This document shows, one piece after another, positions 1-8,661 of a DNA stretch of 64,000 bases. Both the position numbers and the translations under genes were made by a program. The stretch is from Mesorhizobium sp. B4-1-4. GTDB taxonomy: Bacteria > Pseudomonadota > Alphaproteobacteria > Rhizobiales > Rhizobiaceae. The notes below the pieces were generated by a model. That model was not told the origin of the DNA. It saw nothing but the letters and a program-made list of their open reading frames with translations, and did not search any database. The stretch covers positions 1,364,001 through 1,428,000 of the forward strand of contig NZ_CP083950.1 of assembly GCF_006439395.2 (NCBI RefSeq), in the 5' to 3' direction. Every line of letters starts with the position of its first letter. Within the stretch, counting starts at the first letter, position 1.

Positions 1-75
1 ACGACTCGAAAAGGTCTCGGCGATGAGTTCGGGCGCGCTGATCTTCCAGCGCGCCGGAAATGCGGGTCCGTCCAT
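1..75 (-). CDS. 5' end of an unidentified gene, cut by the window edge
   Basis: A minus-strand reading frame opens with ATG at 75-73, overlapping the argC stop codon (TGATG arrangement), and stays open to the window edge for 25 codons (begins MDGPAFPARWKISAPEL). The overlap suggests translational coupling to argC. Too little is visible to name a family. The call rests on the overlap and open frame only. Confidence 0.4.
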   Translation of the reverse strand, partial: MDGPAFPARWKISAPELIAETFSSR

Positions 76-1001
76 CAAAGGCCGAGCATCAGGTCCATGT
101 TCTGGACGGCCGCACCCGAGGCGCCCTTGCCGAGATTGTCGTAGACCGCCAGCAGCAGCGCCTGCGCTCTGTCGTCGTTGGCGAAGACATAGACCTTCAT
201 GCGGTTGGTGCCGTTGTAGATCTCGGGATCGATCTCCGGCATGCGTTCCAGCTGGGCATACGGAGCCACTTCGACCACGCCGCCCTTGATGGCGGCGAAA
301 TGGTCGGCAATGGCCGCATGCAACTCCGCACCCGTTGGCACATAGTCGAGGCCGCCGAGTTGCAGCGGCACCACCGTGATCATGCCTTGGGCAAAATTGC
401 CGACAGCCGGCTGCATGATCGGATCATGTGACAGCTTCGCATAGGCCCGCAGCTCCGGCACATGCTTGTGCTGCAAGGTCAGCCCATAAGGCAGGAACTC
501 CGAGGCGTCCTCGCCCTTGGCGACGTAGTCCTCGATCATCGGACGTCCGCCGCCCGAATAGCCCGAAATGCCGTTGACCGTGATCGGGAAATCGGCCGGC
601 AGCAGACCGGCGGTGACCAGTGGCCTGAGCGTCGCGATCGGCCCCTGCGGCCAGCAGCCGGGATTGGCGATGCGCTTGGCCGAGGCGATCTTCTTCGCCT
701 GCTCCTTGTCCATTTCGGCGAAACCATATTCCCAGCCTTCGGCGACACGATGCGCGGTCGACGCATCGATGACCTTGGTGGTGTCGTTGGTGATGAGCGA
801 GACGCTTTCCTTCGCCGCATCGTCCGGCAGGCACAGGATCGCGATGTCGGCGGCATTGAGGAATTCGGCGCGCGCCGCCGTTTCCTTGCGGCGCTCGGCA
901 GGAATGGAAATGATCTCGAGATCGCCACGCTCGGCAAGCAGCGCCCGGATCTGAAGGCCGGTGGTGCCGTGCTCGCCGTCGATGAAGATTTTCGGTTTCA
1001 T
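75..1001 (-). CDS. argC: N-acetyl-gamma-glutamyl-phosphate reductase, short (type 2) form
   Basis: Third step of arginine biosynthesis: NADPH-dependent reduction of N-acetylglutamyl phosphate to the semialdehyde, in the cytoplasm. The 308-residue length fits the type 2 ArgC subfamily rather than the longer (about 345 aa) type 1. Near the N-terminus is the nucleotide-binding stretch GEHGTTG (residues 9-15). NPGCWP around residue 116 holds the thiolate cysteine that forms the acyl-enzyme. A conserved G-x-SGYSGGGR segment follows. The gene lies 30 nt downstream of speB on the same strand, so the two are probably co-transcribed; both concern arginine and polyamine metabolism. Confidence 0.95.
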   Translation of the reverse strand: MKPKIFIDGEHGTTGLQIRALLAERGDLEIISIPAERRKETAARAEFLNAADIAILCLPDDAAKESVSLITNDTTKVIDASTAHRVAEGWEYGFAEMDKEQAKKIASAKRIANPGCWPQGPIATLRPLVTAGLLPADFPITVNGISGYSGGGRPMIEDYVAKGEDASEFLPYGLTLQHKHVPELRAYAKLSHDPIMQPAVGNFAQGMITVVPLQLGGLDYVPTGAELHAAIADHFAAIKGGVVEVAPYAQLERMPEIDPEIYNGTNRMKVYVFANDDRAQALLLAVYDNLGKGASGAAVQNMDLMLGL

Positions 1002-1031
1002 TGCCTGATCAAATTCCCTGAAGTTTCAAGA

Positions 1032-2036
1032 CTATATGCCGTTACCGTGATTCACGGCGGCGCCATTGTGGCCGTTATTCAATTCTTCCTGTCGCGCCTT
1101 CCGCTCCGCCAGCAGACCGAGATATTGCATGGCGATCATCGAGCCGGCGATCGCCGTAATATCGGCGTGATCATAGGCCGGCGCAACCTCCACCACATCA
1201 GCACCGACAATATCGATCTGGTTGAGCTGGCGCAGCGTCGACAGGATTTTCGCCGAGGATGGCCCGCCGGCAACCGGCGTGCCGGTGCCGGGCGCGTAGG
1301 CGGGGTCGAGGCAGTCGATGTCAAAGGTCAGATAGGTCTTCTTGCCGCCGGTGCGGTCGACGATGGCGTAGGCAATGTCGGAGGCGCGCATCTCCTCGAT
1401 CTCGTGGCCGTAAAGGATCTTGATACCGAACGTGTCGGGCGCATTGGTGCGGATGCCGATCTGAATCGAACGGTCGGGATCGATGATGCCCTCGTTGACC
1501 GCGCGGCCGACGAAGGATCCATGGTCGATGCGCTTGCCGTCATCGGGCCATGTGTCCTGATGGGCGTCGAACTGTACCAAAGCAAGCGGTCCGTGGATGG
1601 CGGCATGCGCCTTGAGCAGTGGCCACGTCACGAAATGATCGCCGCCGAGGGTCAGCAGGAAGGCGCCTGACTTCAATATCTTCGACGCTTCGCGTTCGAT
1701 CGCTGCCGGCGTCTTCTGATGGTTGCCGGAATCGAGCAGGCAATCGCCGTAGTCGACCACGGCGAGATGCTCGAACAGGTCGCGTGAGAAGGGGTACTGC
1801 GGATCATTGTCGAGGATCGCCGAGGCACGACGAATCGCCTGCGGCCCGAAACGGGCGCCGGGCCGGTTGGTAACGGCGGCATCGAACGGAATGCCCCACA
1901 CCACCGCGTCCGCGCCTTTCACATCCTTGGTGTACCGACGGCGCATGAACGACAGCGCGCCGGAATAGGTCGGCTCGAACGCGGCGCCCGTTTTGGAACG
2001 GGCGGTGAAGGCGTGGTCGATGTTCTTGTTCGCCAT
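1032..2036 (-). CDS. speB: Agmatinase / ureohydrolase
   Basis: Arginase-superfamily enzyme expected to hydrolyse agmatine to putrescine and urea. All dimanganese ligands are visible: GGDHFVT (His134), FDAHQD (Asp157, His159, Asp161) and DIDCLDP (Asp239, Asp241). The length of 334 aa is usual for alphaproteobacterial SpeB. Substrate choice within the family (agmatine, guanidinobutyrate, proclavaminate) cannot be read directly, so agmatinase is inferred from the family's usual assignment in rhizobia and from the argC neighbour. It is divergent from the acyltransferase gene across a 122-nt promoter gap. Confidence 0.88.
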   Translation of the reverse strand: MANKNIDHAFTARSKTGAAFEPTYSGALSFMRRRYTKDVKGADAVVWGIPFDAAVTNRPGARFGPQAIRRASAILDNDPQYPFSRDLFEHLAVVDYGDCLLDSGNHQKTPAAIEREASKILKSGAFLLTLGGDHFVTWPLLKAHAAIHGPLALVQFDAHQDTWPDDGKRIDHGSFVGRAVNEGIIDPDRSIQIGIRTNAPDTFGIKILYGHEIEEMRASDIAYAIVDRTGGKKTYLTFDIDCLDPAYAPGTGTPVAGGPSSAKILSTLRQLNQIDIVGADVVEVAPAYDHADITAIAGSMIAMQYLGLLAERKARQEELNNGHNGAAVNHGNGI

Positions 2037-2158
2037 TACGAATCCTCGTTTTTATCGGGGTGCAACAACTACAGAACCGGCATGGAAGATGCCAGTCATA
2101 GCTTGGGGAGACGAAACGGCGCCGCCCGGGTACCACAGCAACACAGGGTTGTATCATT

Positions 2159-3367
2159 ATGACGCAGACCGCGTTTCTTAATCCGTCTCATGCTGTGGTG
2201 TCGACCCACGCCGGCACGATCGCCGGCGAACGCTTCCAGGTGCTCGATTCGTGGCGCGGCATCTGCGCCCTGCTGGTGGCGCTGTTTCATTTTCCGACCG
2301 CTTCGGCGATCTCGCAGAGCGGCTTCATCGGTTCGTCCTATTTGGTCGTCGATTTCTTCTTTGTCCTTTCCGGTTTCGTCATCGCCGGCAACTACGCCAA
2401 TCGGCTGAGCCAGCCGGCACAGGTCGCCCGCTTCGCGCTGGTGCGTTTCGGTCGCATCTACCCGCTGCATCTGCTGATGCTTGCCGCCTTCGCGGGGTTT
2501 GAACTGCTGCGGCTGCTGTTGCCGGCACTGCATGGCACCGGCGCCGCACCCTTCACCGAAGGGTTCGATCTGAAGAGCCTGCTTGCCAATCTTCTGTTGC
2601 TGCAGGGTGTCGGCTTCGAGGATCGACTGACCTGGAATGCGCCGAGCTGGAGCATTTCGGCGGAGTTCTTCGCCTACCTCCTGTTCGCGGGCGTGGTGTT
2701 CGTCGCCGGCGCGCGCGCCTGGGTGTGGTTCGTCGCCGCTGCCGTCACCGCGCCGCTGTTCCTGCTCGGCTTCTCCACGCACCATATGGATGTGTCCTAT
2801 GATTTCGGCTTCATCCGCTGCCTCTACGGCTTCTCGCTCGGCGCCCTGCTAGCCTGGTTTCAGCATGATTCCATTGCAGGGGCGCGACAGATCCTCGCCA
2901 GGAGCGGCCCGCGGATGAACTGGACGCTGGCTGAAATGGTCATGGTGGCGGTCATCGTCGTTTTCGTCTCGCTGGCGGGCGGCAATGATTTTGGCATCGC
3001 AGCACCCCTCGTGTTCGCGCTGGCGCTGTTTCTCTTCGCCCATGAAGGCGGCTGGATTTCCGCTATGTTGAGGGTGCCGTTCATGCTGACGCTCGGCGCG
3101 CTGTCCTACTCGATCTACATGGTCCATCTCTTCGTCCAGGCGCGCATGATCAACCTCGCCGGGCTCGTCGGGCGCAAGCTCGACCTCGATCTTGTCGGTG
3201 ACATCGTCCTGCGTGGCCAACCCGCGACGGGGTTCGGTGCCGGCTGGGCCGGGACGGTGGCGATCGTCATCATGCTGGCCGCCACCATCGCGGTGTCGTG
3301 GATCACCTGGCGCTTCGTCGAAACGCCGGCGATAGCGTGGTTCCGCCGCGAATCGAAGCGCCTCTGA
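2159..3367 (+). CDS. Membrane acyltransferase, acyltransferase-3 (OafA/YrhL) family
   Basis: A 402-residue integral inner-membrane protein with about ten hydrophobic segments. The family signature begins at the first segment: LDSWRGICALLVALFHF around residues 29-45, with the conserved Arg and His that define the acyltransferase-3 fold. FFFVLSGFVIAG and RFGRIYPLHL follow, both typical of OafA-like O-acetyltransferases. Such proteins acylate extracytoplasmic glycans (LPS, exopolysaccharide, Nod factor or peptidoglycan), but nothing nearby fixes the acceptor. No strong Shine-Dalgarno precedes this ATG, so the exact start is less sure than the family. The following phosphodiesterase gene begins 86 nt after its stop. 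Confidence 0.88.
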   Translation: MTQTAFLNPSHAVVSTHAGTIAGERFQVLDSWRGICALLVALFHFPTASAISQSGFIGSSYLVVDFFFVLSGFVIAGNYANRLSQPAQVARFALVRFGRIYPLHLLMLAAFAGFELLRLLLPALHGTGAAPFTEGFDLKSLLANLLLLQGVGFEDRLTWNAPSWSISAEFFAYLLFAGVVFVAGARAWVWFVAAAVTAPLFLLGFSTHHMDVSYDFGFIRCLYGFSLGALLAWFQHDSIAGARQILARSGPRMNWTLAEMVMVAVIVVFVSLAGGNDFGIAAPLVFALALFLFAHEGGWISAMLRVPFMLTLGALSYSIYMVHLFVQARMINLAGLVGRKLDLDLVGDIVLRGQPATGFGAGWAGTVAIVIMLAATIAVSWITWRFVETPAIAWFRRESKRL

Positions 3368-3453
3368 GGCGAGCATCCGCTAGCCGGCTTCGTTCACCTG
3401 CTTGTCACGGGCATCGCCTATCCGGATCTCGATCCGGCAAGGAGCGATTCTCG

Positions 3454-4512
3454 ATGCGGACCCTCTGGTTGAGCCTTCTGTTTTCCACGGCGCTTGTGGC
3501 ATCTGCTGGCGAGTCAGTGGCCGGCGAAACCCGCGCCAGACAAATCCTCGACCGGTTCGAAAATGCCAACCAGTGGCGCGACCATGTCATGGTGGCCGCG
3601 CATCGCGCCGGCAGCATGCAGGCCGGCAAGACGCTCTACGCGGAGAATTCGCTCGCGGCTGTCGAGGGCTCGATCGCCATGGGCGCCGAGATCGTCGAGG
3701 TCGACATCAGGCGCTCGAAGGACGGCGAGTTCGTCGTCATGCATGACAGCTGGCTCGATCGCACCACGACCTGCAAGGGCGAGGTGGTGAGGTACACGCT
3801 GGCCGAACTGAAGACCTGCCGACTGGTGGTCGAAGGCACCCGCGCCGTCACCGACGAACGGGTCTCGACGCTGCGCGAGATGCTGCTGGCGACCCGGGAC
3901 AGGATCCTCATCAATCTCGACAACAAGCTTGAAGTCGGCGACCTGCCGGGCATGATCGCGGTCGCCCGGGATCTCGGTATGGCCGACCAGGTCATCGTCA
4001 AGGAGAACCTGTGGAACCAGAACCGGATTGCCACGGTGAAGACCGCCATGGCCGCGATCGGCGGCGGCTTTCAGTTCATGCCGATCATCGCCGATGACGC
4101 GGTGCACGATGCCGGTTTCGCGGAGACGGTCGACCACTCCTTCTCGCCACGAGCGATCGAGCTGATCAACTGGCGGGCAGGCGCCGAGACGCTGACCGAA
4201 ACTGGCGGACCGCTGTTCAGCACGCGCATGCGGGCGGTCGCGGTACGGGGAAACTGGCACATCTGGGCCGATACCTACGCCATCGTCAACAAGCCGGGCG
4301 GCTTCCTGGCAGGCGGCCGCGGCGACGAACTGGCGGTGCAGGCCAGCCTGCCGCGCGAAGCCTGGGGGTTCTGGGTCGACCGCGGCGCCAGCATCATCCA
4401 GACCGACGAGCCGAAGGCGGCAATCGATTGGCTGGCGGCGAACGGTTACCGTGTGCCTTATACCAACGATGCGCGGCCTGCGGAGCAGGCGCACACGGCG
4501 AGCATCAACTAA
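3454..4512 (+). CDS. Secreted glycerophosphodiester phosphodiesterase
   Basis: GDPD-family enzyme that splits glycerophosphodiesters (deacylated phospholipids) into sn-glycerol-3-phosphate and an alcohol. The chosen ATG has a GGAG 10 nt upstream and starts a signal peptide (MRTLWLSLLFSTALVASAGE), so the enzyme should act in the periplasm. The catalytic block follows: AAHRAGS with the active-site His-Arg, a later YAENS glutamate, VEVDIR with Glu and Asp metal ligands, and MHDSWLDRTT with the second histidine. The 352-aa length is usual for secreted GDPDs. A role in recycling headgroups or in phosphate scavenging is inference; no Pho box was identified. Confidence 0.88.
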   Translation: MRTLWLSLLFSTALVASAGESVAGETRARQILDRFENANQWRDHVMVAAHRAGSMQAGKTLYAENSLAAVEGSIAMGAEIVEVDIRRSKDGEFVVMHDSWLDRTTTCKGEVVRYTLAELKTCRLVVEGTRAVTDERVSTLREMLLATRDRILINLDNKLEVGDLPGMIAVARDLGMADQVIVKENLWNQNRIATVKTAMAAIGGGFQFMPIIADDAVHDAGFAETVDHSFSPRAIELINWRAGAETLTETGGPLFSTRMRAVAVRGNWHIWADTYAIVNKPGGFLAGGRGDELAVQASLPREAWGFWVDRGASIIQTDEPKAAIDWLAANGYRVPYTNDARPAEQAHTASIN

Positions 4513-4528
4513 GCAACCGAACGCCGGC

Positions 4529-4582
4529 TCGTCACCTCTCCCGGCGCTTCGTGCCGACCTCCCCATCGAGGGGAAGTGGAAG
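4529..4582. repeat. Intergenic mosaic repeat with two hairpin arms
   Basis: A short GC-rich element lies downstream of the phosphodiesterase gene. It contains GGCGCTTCGTGCC followed by CCTCCCCATCGAGGGGAAG, each able to fold back on itself. The same two modules recur in inverted orientation at 55218-55290, and a relative is at 57440-57560. This is the usual behaviour of dispersed rhizobial intergenic elements. The rest of the 4513-4730 gap shows no gene. Confidence 0.55.
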
Positions 4583-4731
4583 GGCCGCGGCAAATTCTCC
4601 GCCCCGGAATGGCAAGAGCAGCAGGTTTTCATATCGGGCGGGCCACGGGTGCATCAAGCGTGACGCCACCTATGAGGAGGCCACGAAGGTGGGGTTCGGT
4701 GATAGCGCGACAATGACCGGGTGCGCATAAC

Positions 4732-4763
4732 AAAACAAAAAGGCCGCTCGGAGGCGGCCTTTT
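4732..4763 (-). terminator. Rho-independent terminator of the rplM-rpsI operon
   Basis: A perfect 10-bp stem (AAAAGGCCGC at 4738-4747 with GCGGCCTTTT at 4754-4763, six-base loop) is followed on the minus strand by a T-rich tract. It sits 22 nt after the rpsI stop codon. Confidence 0.85.
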
Positions 4764-4785
4764 CGGTATCGGCAGTTCGAAACGC

Positions 4786-5268
4786 TTAGCGCTTCGAGAA
4801 CTGGAACGAACGACGGGCCTTCGCCTTGCCGTACTTCTTGCGCTCGACGACGCGGCTGTCGCGGGTCAGGAAGCCGCCCTTCTTGAGCACGGCGCGCAGC
4901 GCCGGCTCGTAGTAGGTCAGCGCCTTGGAGATGCCGTGGCGAACGGCACCGGCCTGACCCGAAAGGCCGCCGCCGACGACAGTGGCGACGATGTCGTACT
5001 GGCCCGAGCGGTTGGAGGCGATGATCGGCTGGTTGAGGATCATCTGCAGGACCGGACGCGCGAAATAGGTCGCGAATTCCTTGTCGTTGACGACGATCTT
5101 GCCGGAACCCGGCTTCACCCAGACACGCGCGATGGCGTTCTTGCGCTTGCCGGTGGCATAGGCCCGGCCCGATTTGTCGAGCTTCTGGACGTGGACGGGG
5201 GCCGCGGCCTGCGCGTTGGAGTTGCCGGTGGCGGCGCCCAGTTCTGCGAGCGAGGAAAGCTCAGCCAT
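4786..5268 (-). CDS. rpsI: 30S ribosomal protein S9 (uS9)
   Basis: Small-subunit protein whose C-terminal tail reaches the decoding site. The sequence has the S9 hallmarks: [20 protein letters not shown] near residue 38, [14 protein letters not shown] in the middle and the basic tail [17 protein letters not shown] at the C-terminus. The length of 160 aa is normal for alphaproteobacteria, where an N-terminal extension of about 30 residues precedes the conserved core. It starts one nucleotide after the rplM stop and is closed by a strong terminator, so the pair forms the classical L13-S9 operon. Confidence 0.98.
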   Translation of the reverse strand: MAELSSLAELGAATGNSNAQAAAPVHVQKLDKSGRAYATGKRKNAIARVWVKPGSGKIVVNDKEFATYFARPVLQMILNQPIIASNRSGQYDIVATVVGGGLSGQAGAVRHGISKALTYYEPALRAVLKKGGFLTRDSRVVERKKYGKAKARRSFQFSKR

Positions 5269-5269
5269 C

Positions 5270-5734
5270 TTATGCGACCTTCTTGTTCTTGGAATTCAGC
5301 TTGGCCACGTCGAGGACTTCAGGCTGCTGGGCGACGTGCGGATGCTCCGCGCCTGCATAGACGCGCAGGTTCTTCATCTGGCGACGGCCGAGCGGGCCAC
5401 GCGGGACCATGCGCTCAACGGCCTTCTCGACGACACGCTCGGGGAAACGGCCCTCGAGCAGCTGGCGCGCGGTGCGCTCCTTGATGCCGCCGGGATGCCC
5501 GGTGTGCCAGTAATAGACCTTGTCGGTGAACTTCTTGCCGGTGAACACCACCTTGTCGGCATTGATGACGATGACATTGTCGCCGTCGTCGACATGCGGG
5601 GTGAAGGTCGGCTTGTGCTTGCCGCGAAGATGGTTGGCGATGACAGTGGCGAGACGGCCGACGACGAGACCCTCGGCGTCGATCAGGATCCACTTCTTCA
5701 CCACATCCGCAGGCTTCTGCGAAAAGGTTGTCAT
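5270..5734 (-). CDS. rplM: 50S ribosomal protein L13 (uL13)
   Basis: Large-subunit assembly protein. Diagnostic segments are [16 protein letters not shown] near residue 16, [29 protein letters not shown] and [10 protein letters not shown]. At 154 aa it has the family length. First gene of the rplM-rpsI operon, with a separate leader of roughly 80 nt between a probable upstream terminator and its ATG. Confidence 0.98.
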   Translation of the reverse strand: MTTFSQKPADVVKKWILIDAEGLVVGRLATVIANHLRGKHKPTFTPHVDDGDNVIVINADKVVFTGKKFTDKVYYWHTGHPGGIKERTARQLLEGRFPERVVEKAVERMVPRGPLGRRQMKNLRVYAGAEHPHVAQQPEVLDVAKLNSKNKKVA

Positions 5735-5816
5735 GTTTTCTGCTTTCGGTTCTGACCTTCACGAGGAAGGCGTTTCTTGTTGCTTGGATTGCCGAAAGGC
5801 CCGTGCCCGTCGCCAA

Positions 5817-5844
5817 TAACAAAACGGCGGCCTTTGCGGGCCGC
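5817..5844 (-). terminator. Probable terminator between the thioesterase gene and rplM
   Basis: GCGGCC (5827-5832) pairs with GGCCGC (5839-5844) around a six-base loop; on the minus strand the stem is followed by CCGTTTTGTT. It lies about 105 nt beyond the thioesterase stop and about 85 nt ahead of rplM, so it would separate the two transcription units. The stem is short, hence moderate confidence. Confidence 0.5.
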
Positions 5845-5948
5845 TGCTTCGTGAGGGCTTATAGGCGAGGAGGACCTGCGCGTCAAGCTGATCAAAAAGC
5901 TCTAGGGCGGGGAAAAAACAGCAAAAACAACGGTGTAGAGAAAAGGTA

Positions 5949-6413
5949 TTATTTTACCGCATCGTCGCTTCGCTTCGGCGGGATCGAATAGGTGCCCGTG
6001 GCATGCGCCACCGTCTGCCCTTCCGGCCCGGCGACGATGTCGATATCGAACACCATCAGGTTCTTTCCCAGTTTCAGGATGCGGCAATGGCCGTCGATCG
6101 GCCCGGCCTCGGCCTTGCGCACGAAGTTGATGTTGAGGTTGGTCGTGACCGAGAGCGCGTCCGGCCCGGCATGGCTGAGCACGCAGACATAACCACCGAT
6201 GTCGGCCAGCGTGAACAGGGCAGGTCCGGACACCGTGCCGCCGGGACGCAGATGCCGTTCGCCGGCATTGAGCCGCACCGTGCAACCGCCGGGAAATACG
6301 TCGATCGCCTCATAGGCGGTGGAATTCTCGTTGAGTTGCGGAAAGACGGTTTCCATCAGCGCGTTGATCTGCGCTGCGGTCAGCACCGGCTCGAGTTTTG
6401 TCTGGGCGGGCAT
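5949..6413 (-). CDS. PaaI-family hotdog thioesterase
   Basis: A 154-residue single-domain hotdog-fold protein. The segment RPGGTVSGPALFTLADIGGY around residues 56-75 is the PaaI/4HBT helix region that carries the catalytic acid and packs against the acyl-CoA, and NLNINFVRKAEAG follows in the central sheet. Expected role: hydrolysis of an acyl-CoA thioester, perhaps aromatic or medium chain. It is divergent from an enoyl-CoA hydratase gene, which supports a place in acyl-CoA metabolism, but the substrate is unknown. Confidence 0.85.
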   Translation of the reverse strand: MPAQTKLEPVLTAAQINALMETVFPQLNENSTAYEAIDVFPGGCTVRLNAGERHLRPGGTVSGPALFTLADIGGYVCVLSHAGPDALSVTTNLNINFVRKAEAGPIDGHCRILKLGKNLMVFDIDIVAGPEGQTVAHATGTYSIPPKRSDDAVK

Positions 6414-6567
6414 GTCGGTCTCTCATTCTGCGACAGGCCTGTATGGGCGCAGCCGGGCGTTTCTGGCAACACCTTCATCCGGCTGGCGCAAGCGATGGGT
6501 GTTGGATGAAACCCGATCCGGTATTAGATACTCCGGCAGCCCGATCGGAATCGCGGAGACCCTAGCC

Positions 6568-7392
6568 ATGGCCGAAATCCTTGCCATCACGCCTGCAGCC
6601 GCCGAGGAGGGCCCGGTCACGACGAGCCTGGATAGGGGCGTGCTGCGCCTGACGCTCGCCAACCCCCCCGCCAACGCGCTGTCGCTTTCCGTAATGACGG
6701 CGCTGACCACGGAACTCGACCGCGCCAAGGCGGACAAGGCTGTTCGCGTCATCGTGCTGTCGGCTGCCGGCAAGGTCTTTTGCGCCGGCCATGATTTGAA
6801 GGAGATGACCGCGCGCCGCTCCGATGCCGATCGCGGCAAGGCCTTCTTCGAAGAGACGTTCGCCGCTTGCGCCACGCTGATGCAGGCGATCGTGCACCAT
6901 CCTTTGCCCGTGATCGCCGAAGTCGACGGCCTGGCGACCGCCGCCGGCCTGCAGCTGGTCGCGAGCTGCGACCTGGCGATTGCCTCGCATGAGGCGACCT
7001 TCTGCACCCCAGGCGTCAACATCGGCCTGTTCTGTTCGACGCCGATGGTGGCGCTGTCGCGCAATGTCTCGCGCAAACAGGCGATGGAGATGCTGCTCAC
7101 CGGCGAGACGATCGATGCCGCGACGGCCAAGGAATTCGGCCTCGTCAACCGCGTCGTGCCGCGCGAGTACCTGAATCAGATTGTCACCAAATACGCGCAA
7201 ACCATTGCTTCCAAATCATCTCTGGTGGTGAAGACCGGCAAGGAAGCCTTCTACGCGCAGGCCGAAATGGGGCTGGCGGATGCCTATGCCTATACCGGCC
7301 GCGTCATGGTCGAGAACATGCTGGCACGCGACGCGCAGGAGGGCATCGGCGCCTTCATCGGCAAGCGCAAACCGGAATGGACGGACGAGTAG
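6568..7392 (+). CDS. Enoyl-CoA hydratase/isomerase family protein
   Basis: Crotonase-fold enzyme of 274 aa. The start ATG is chosen because GGAG lies 11 nt upstream and the conserved N-terminal beta strands begin soon after it. FCAGHDLKEM forms the first half of the oxyanion hole and the A66-x2-x3-D/G type motif of the family; DGLATAAGLQLVASCDLAIA forms the second half. The glutamates that activate water in canonical hydratases are replaced around CTPGVNIGLFCSTP, so the reaction may be isomerisation or another crotonase chemistry. It overlaps the next gene by 16 nt, indicating co-translation. Confidence 0.85.
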   Translation: MAEILAITPAAAEEGPVTTSLDRGVLRLTLANPPANALSLSVMTALTTELDRAKADKAVRVIVLSAAGKVFCAGHDLKEMTARRSDADRGKAFFEETFAACATLMQAIVHHPLPVIAEVDGLATAAGLQLVASCDLAIASHEATFCTPGVNIGLFCSTPMVALSRNVSRKQAMEMLLTGETIDAATAKEFGLVNRVVPREYLNQIVTKYAQTIASKSSLVVKTGKEAFYAQAEMGLADAYAYTGRVMVENMLARDAQEGIGAFIGKRKPEWTDE

Positions 7393-7817
7393 CCGTGGAG
7401 CCGCGCATCTCCATCATCACCATCGCCACCGACGATCTCGATCGGGCGGTGCGCTTCTACGAGGCGATGGGCTTGAAACGCCATGCCGGGATTACCGACG
7501 GTGTCGCCTTTTTCCAGATGGGTGGCGCCATTCTCGGCCTGTTCCCGCGCGCCAGCGCCGAGGCGGATTCGGGTATCGTGTTTGCCGGTGCGCCGTCGGC
7601 GGTCTACCTCGCCTACAACACCCGCTCCGATGCCGAAGTCGATGAGGTGCTCGCCTTGGCAGAGCAGGCCGGCGGACGCATCGTCAAGCCGGCCGGCCGC
7701 GCCTTCTGGGGCGGCTGGTATGGCTACTTCGCCGATGCGGACGGACATGTCTGGGAGGTGGCACACAATCCGGCCTTCCCGATCGCAGAAGACGGCACGA
7801 TTTCGCTGCCTGATTGA
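7377..7817 (+). CDS. VOC-family (glyoxalase/bleomycin resistance fold) protein
   Basis: A 146-residue vicinal-oxygen-chelate protein. ISIITIATDDLDRAVRFYEA near the N-terminus is the typical opening of the first beta-alpha-beta-beta-beta unit, and GYFADADGHVWEVAHNP near residue 115 ends the second unit with the usual metal-ligand Glu. The substrate cannot be predicted. Its start overlaps the enoyl-CoA hydratase stop; a GTG six codons later is an alternative start. Confidence 0.85.
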   Translation: MDGRVAVEPRISIITIATDDLDRAVRFYEAMGLKRHAGITDGVAFFQMGGAILGLFPRASAEADSGIVFAGAPSAVYLAYNTRSDAEVDEVLALAEQAGGRIVKPAGRAFWGGWYGYFADADGHVWEVAHNPAFPIAEDGTISLPD

Positions 7818-7936
7818 TGGCTTACCGCAAGCAGCTGACGCGGCTCAAGGCACGTATCTCAAGCGCATTTTGCTCGATGCCGAGCGCGTGGCTATCCGCA
7901 GGCCTTCATGGAGGAAGCGTTGAGGGAGGATGACGC

Positions 7937-8661
7937 GTGACTGTCGAGGATGACCTCAACTGGCGGGTCGAGCAGGCTTGCCGCGAGGGTTGGCCGGCGG
8001 CAACCGAGACGGTCGTCGAAGGCTGGCTTATGAGGCGCTCAGGTGGCAGAATCCGCCGCACCAATTCGGTCAATCCGCTACCTCTGCCGAGACCTTTTAT
8101 GCCGGTTATGGCCAGATACCGTTGTTTCGCGTTCCCGGTATCGCCGGCGAGATGGAGGCGGTTCTCGACCAGTACGGCTATGCCGTCGAAGGCGGTACGA
8201 TCCATCTCTACGCCGACATCGATGCGATGGCCCGGGTGCGCGACGAAAAGATCGTGATTTCCCCCACACCGGGCGAGGATTGGTTCGGCGCACCATTTCG
8301 CATGGGCGGCTATGACGATTCCGATCGCCGCATCTTTCGCGAGATGACCGGGTTGATCGCCGGCGACCGCGCGTTTGTGTCCTGTGAATACGACAGCGAA
8401 ATCGCCGCCCTGGCCTATGGTGTCATCCGCGATGGGCTGCTTGTGGTGGAATCGGTTGAAACCGACAGCCATTTCAGGCAGCAGGGCCTCGGCCGCAGGA
8501 CTGTCGGCAGCCTGATCGATTGGGCGCGACGGGCAGGTGCCGAGGCTGCCTGTTTGCAAGTCGTGGCAGACAACGTGCCCGGGCGTGCACTCTACGCTTC
8601 GCTCGGCTTCAACCGCGAACTCTACCGATACCACTACCGCAGGAAGGCAGTTGCCCAGTGA
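7937..8661 (+). pseudogene. GNAT acetyltransferase gene with a frame break near 8070-8095
   Basis: The N-terminal part begins at a GTG with a strong GGGAGGA seven bases upstream and reads MTVEDDLNWRVEQACREGWP through RRTNSVNPLP. Sense then continues in another frame from about 8083 (SAETFYAGYGQIPLFRVPG), through the acetyl-CoA binding region around HFRQQGLGRRTVGSLIDWA, to the stop at 8661. The two frames differ by one base. The join seems too short compared with the spacing I would expect between these two parts, so a small deletion plus frameshift is the simplest reading. Without a frame change neither part forms a complete enzyme, although the C-terminal GNAT core could start internally at 7978. 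Confidence 0.72.

Noticed and set aside
7817-7933. 38-codon frame between the VOC gene and the GNAT gene, coupled by TGATG
   Set aside because: Its translation has no recognisable features and it lacks a ribosome-binding site of its own; another frame in the same stretch looks equally protein-like, so I cannot support a gene.
7937-8661. Programmed frameshift in the GNAT gene
   Set aside because: There is no slippery heptamer or run at the junction, and the junction seems to lack residues, which points to mutation.
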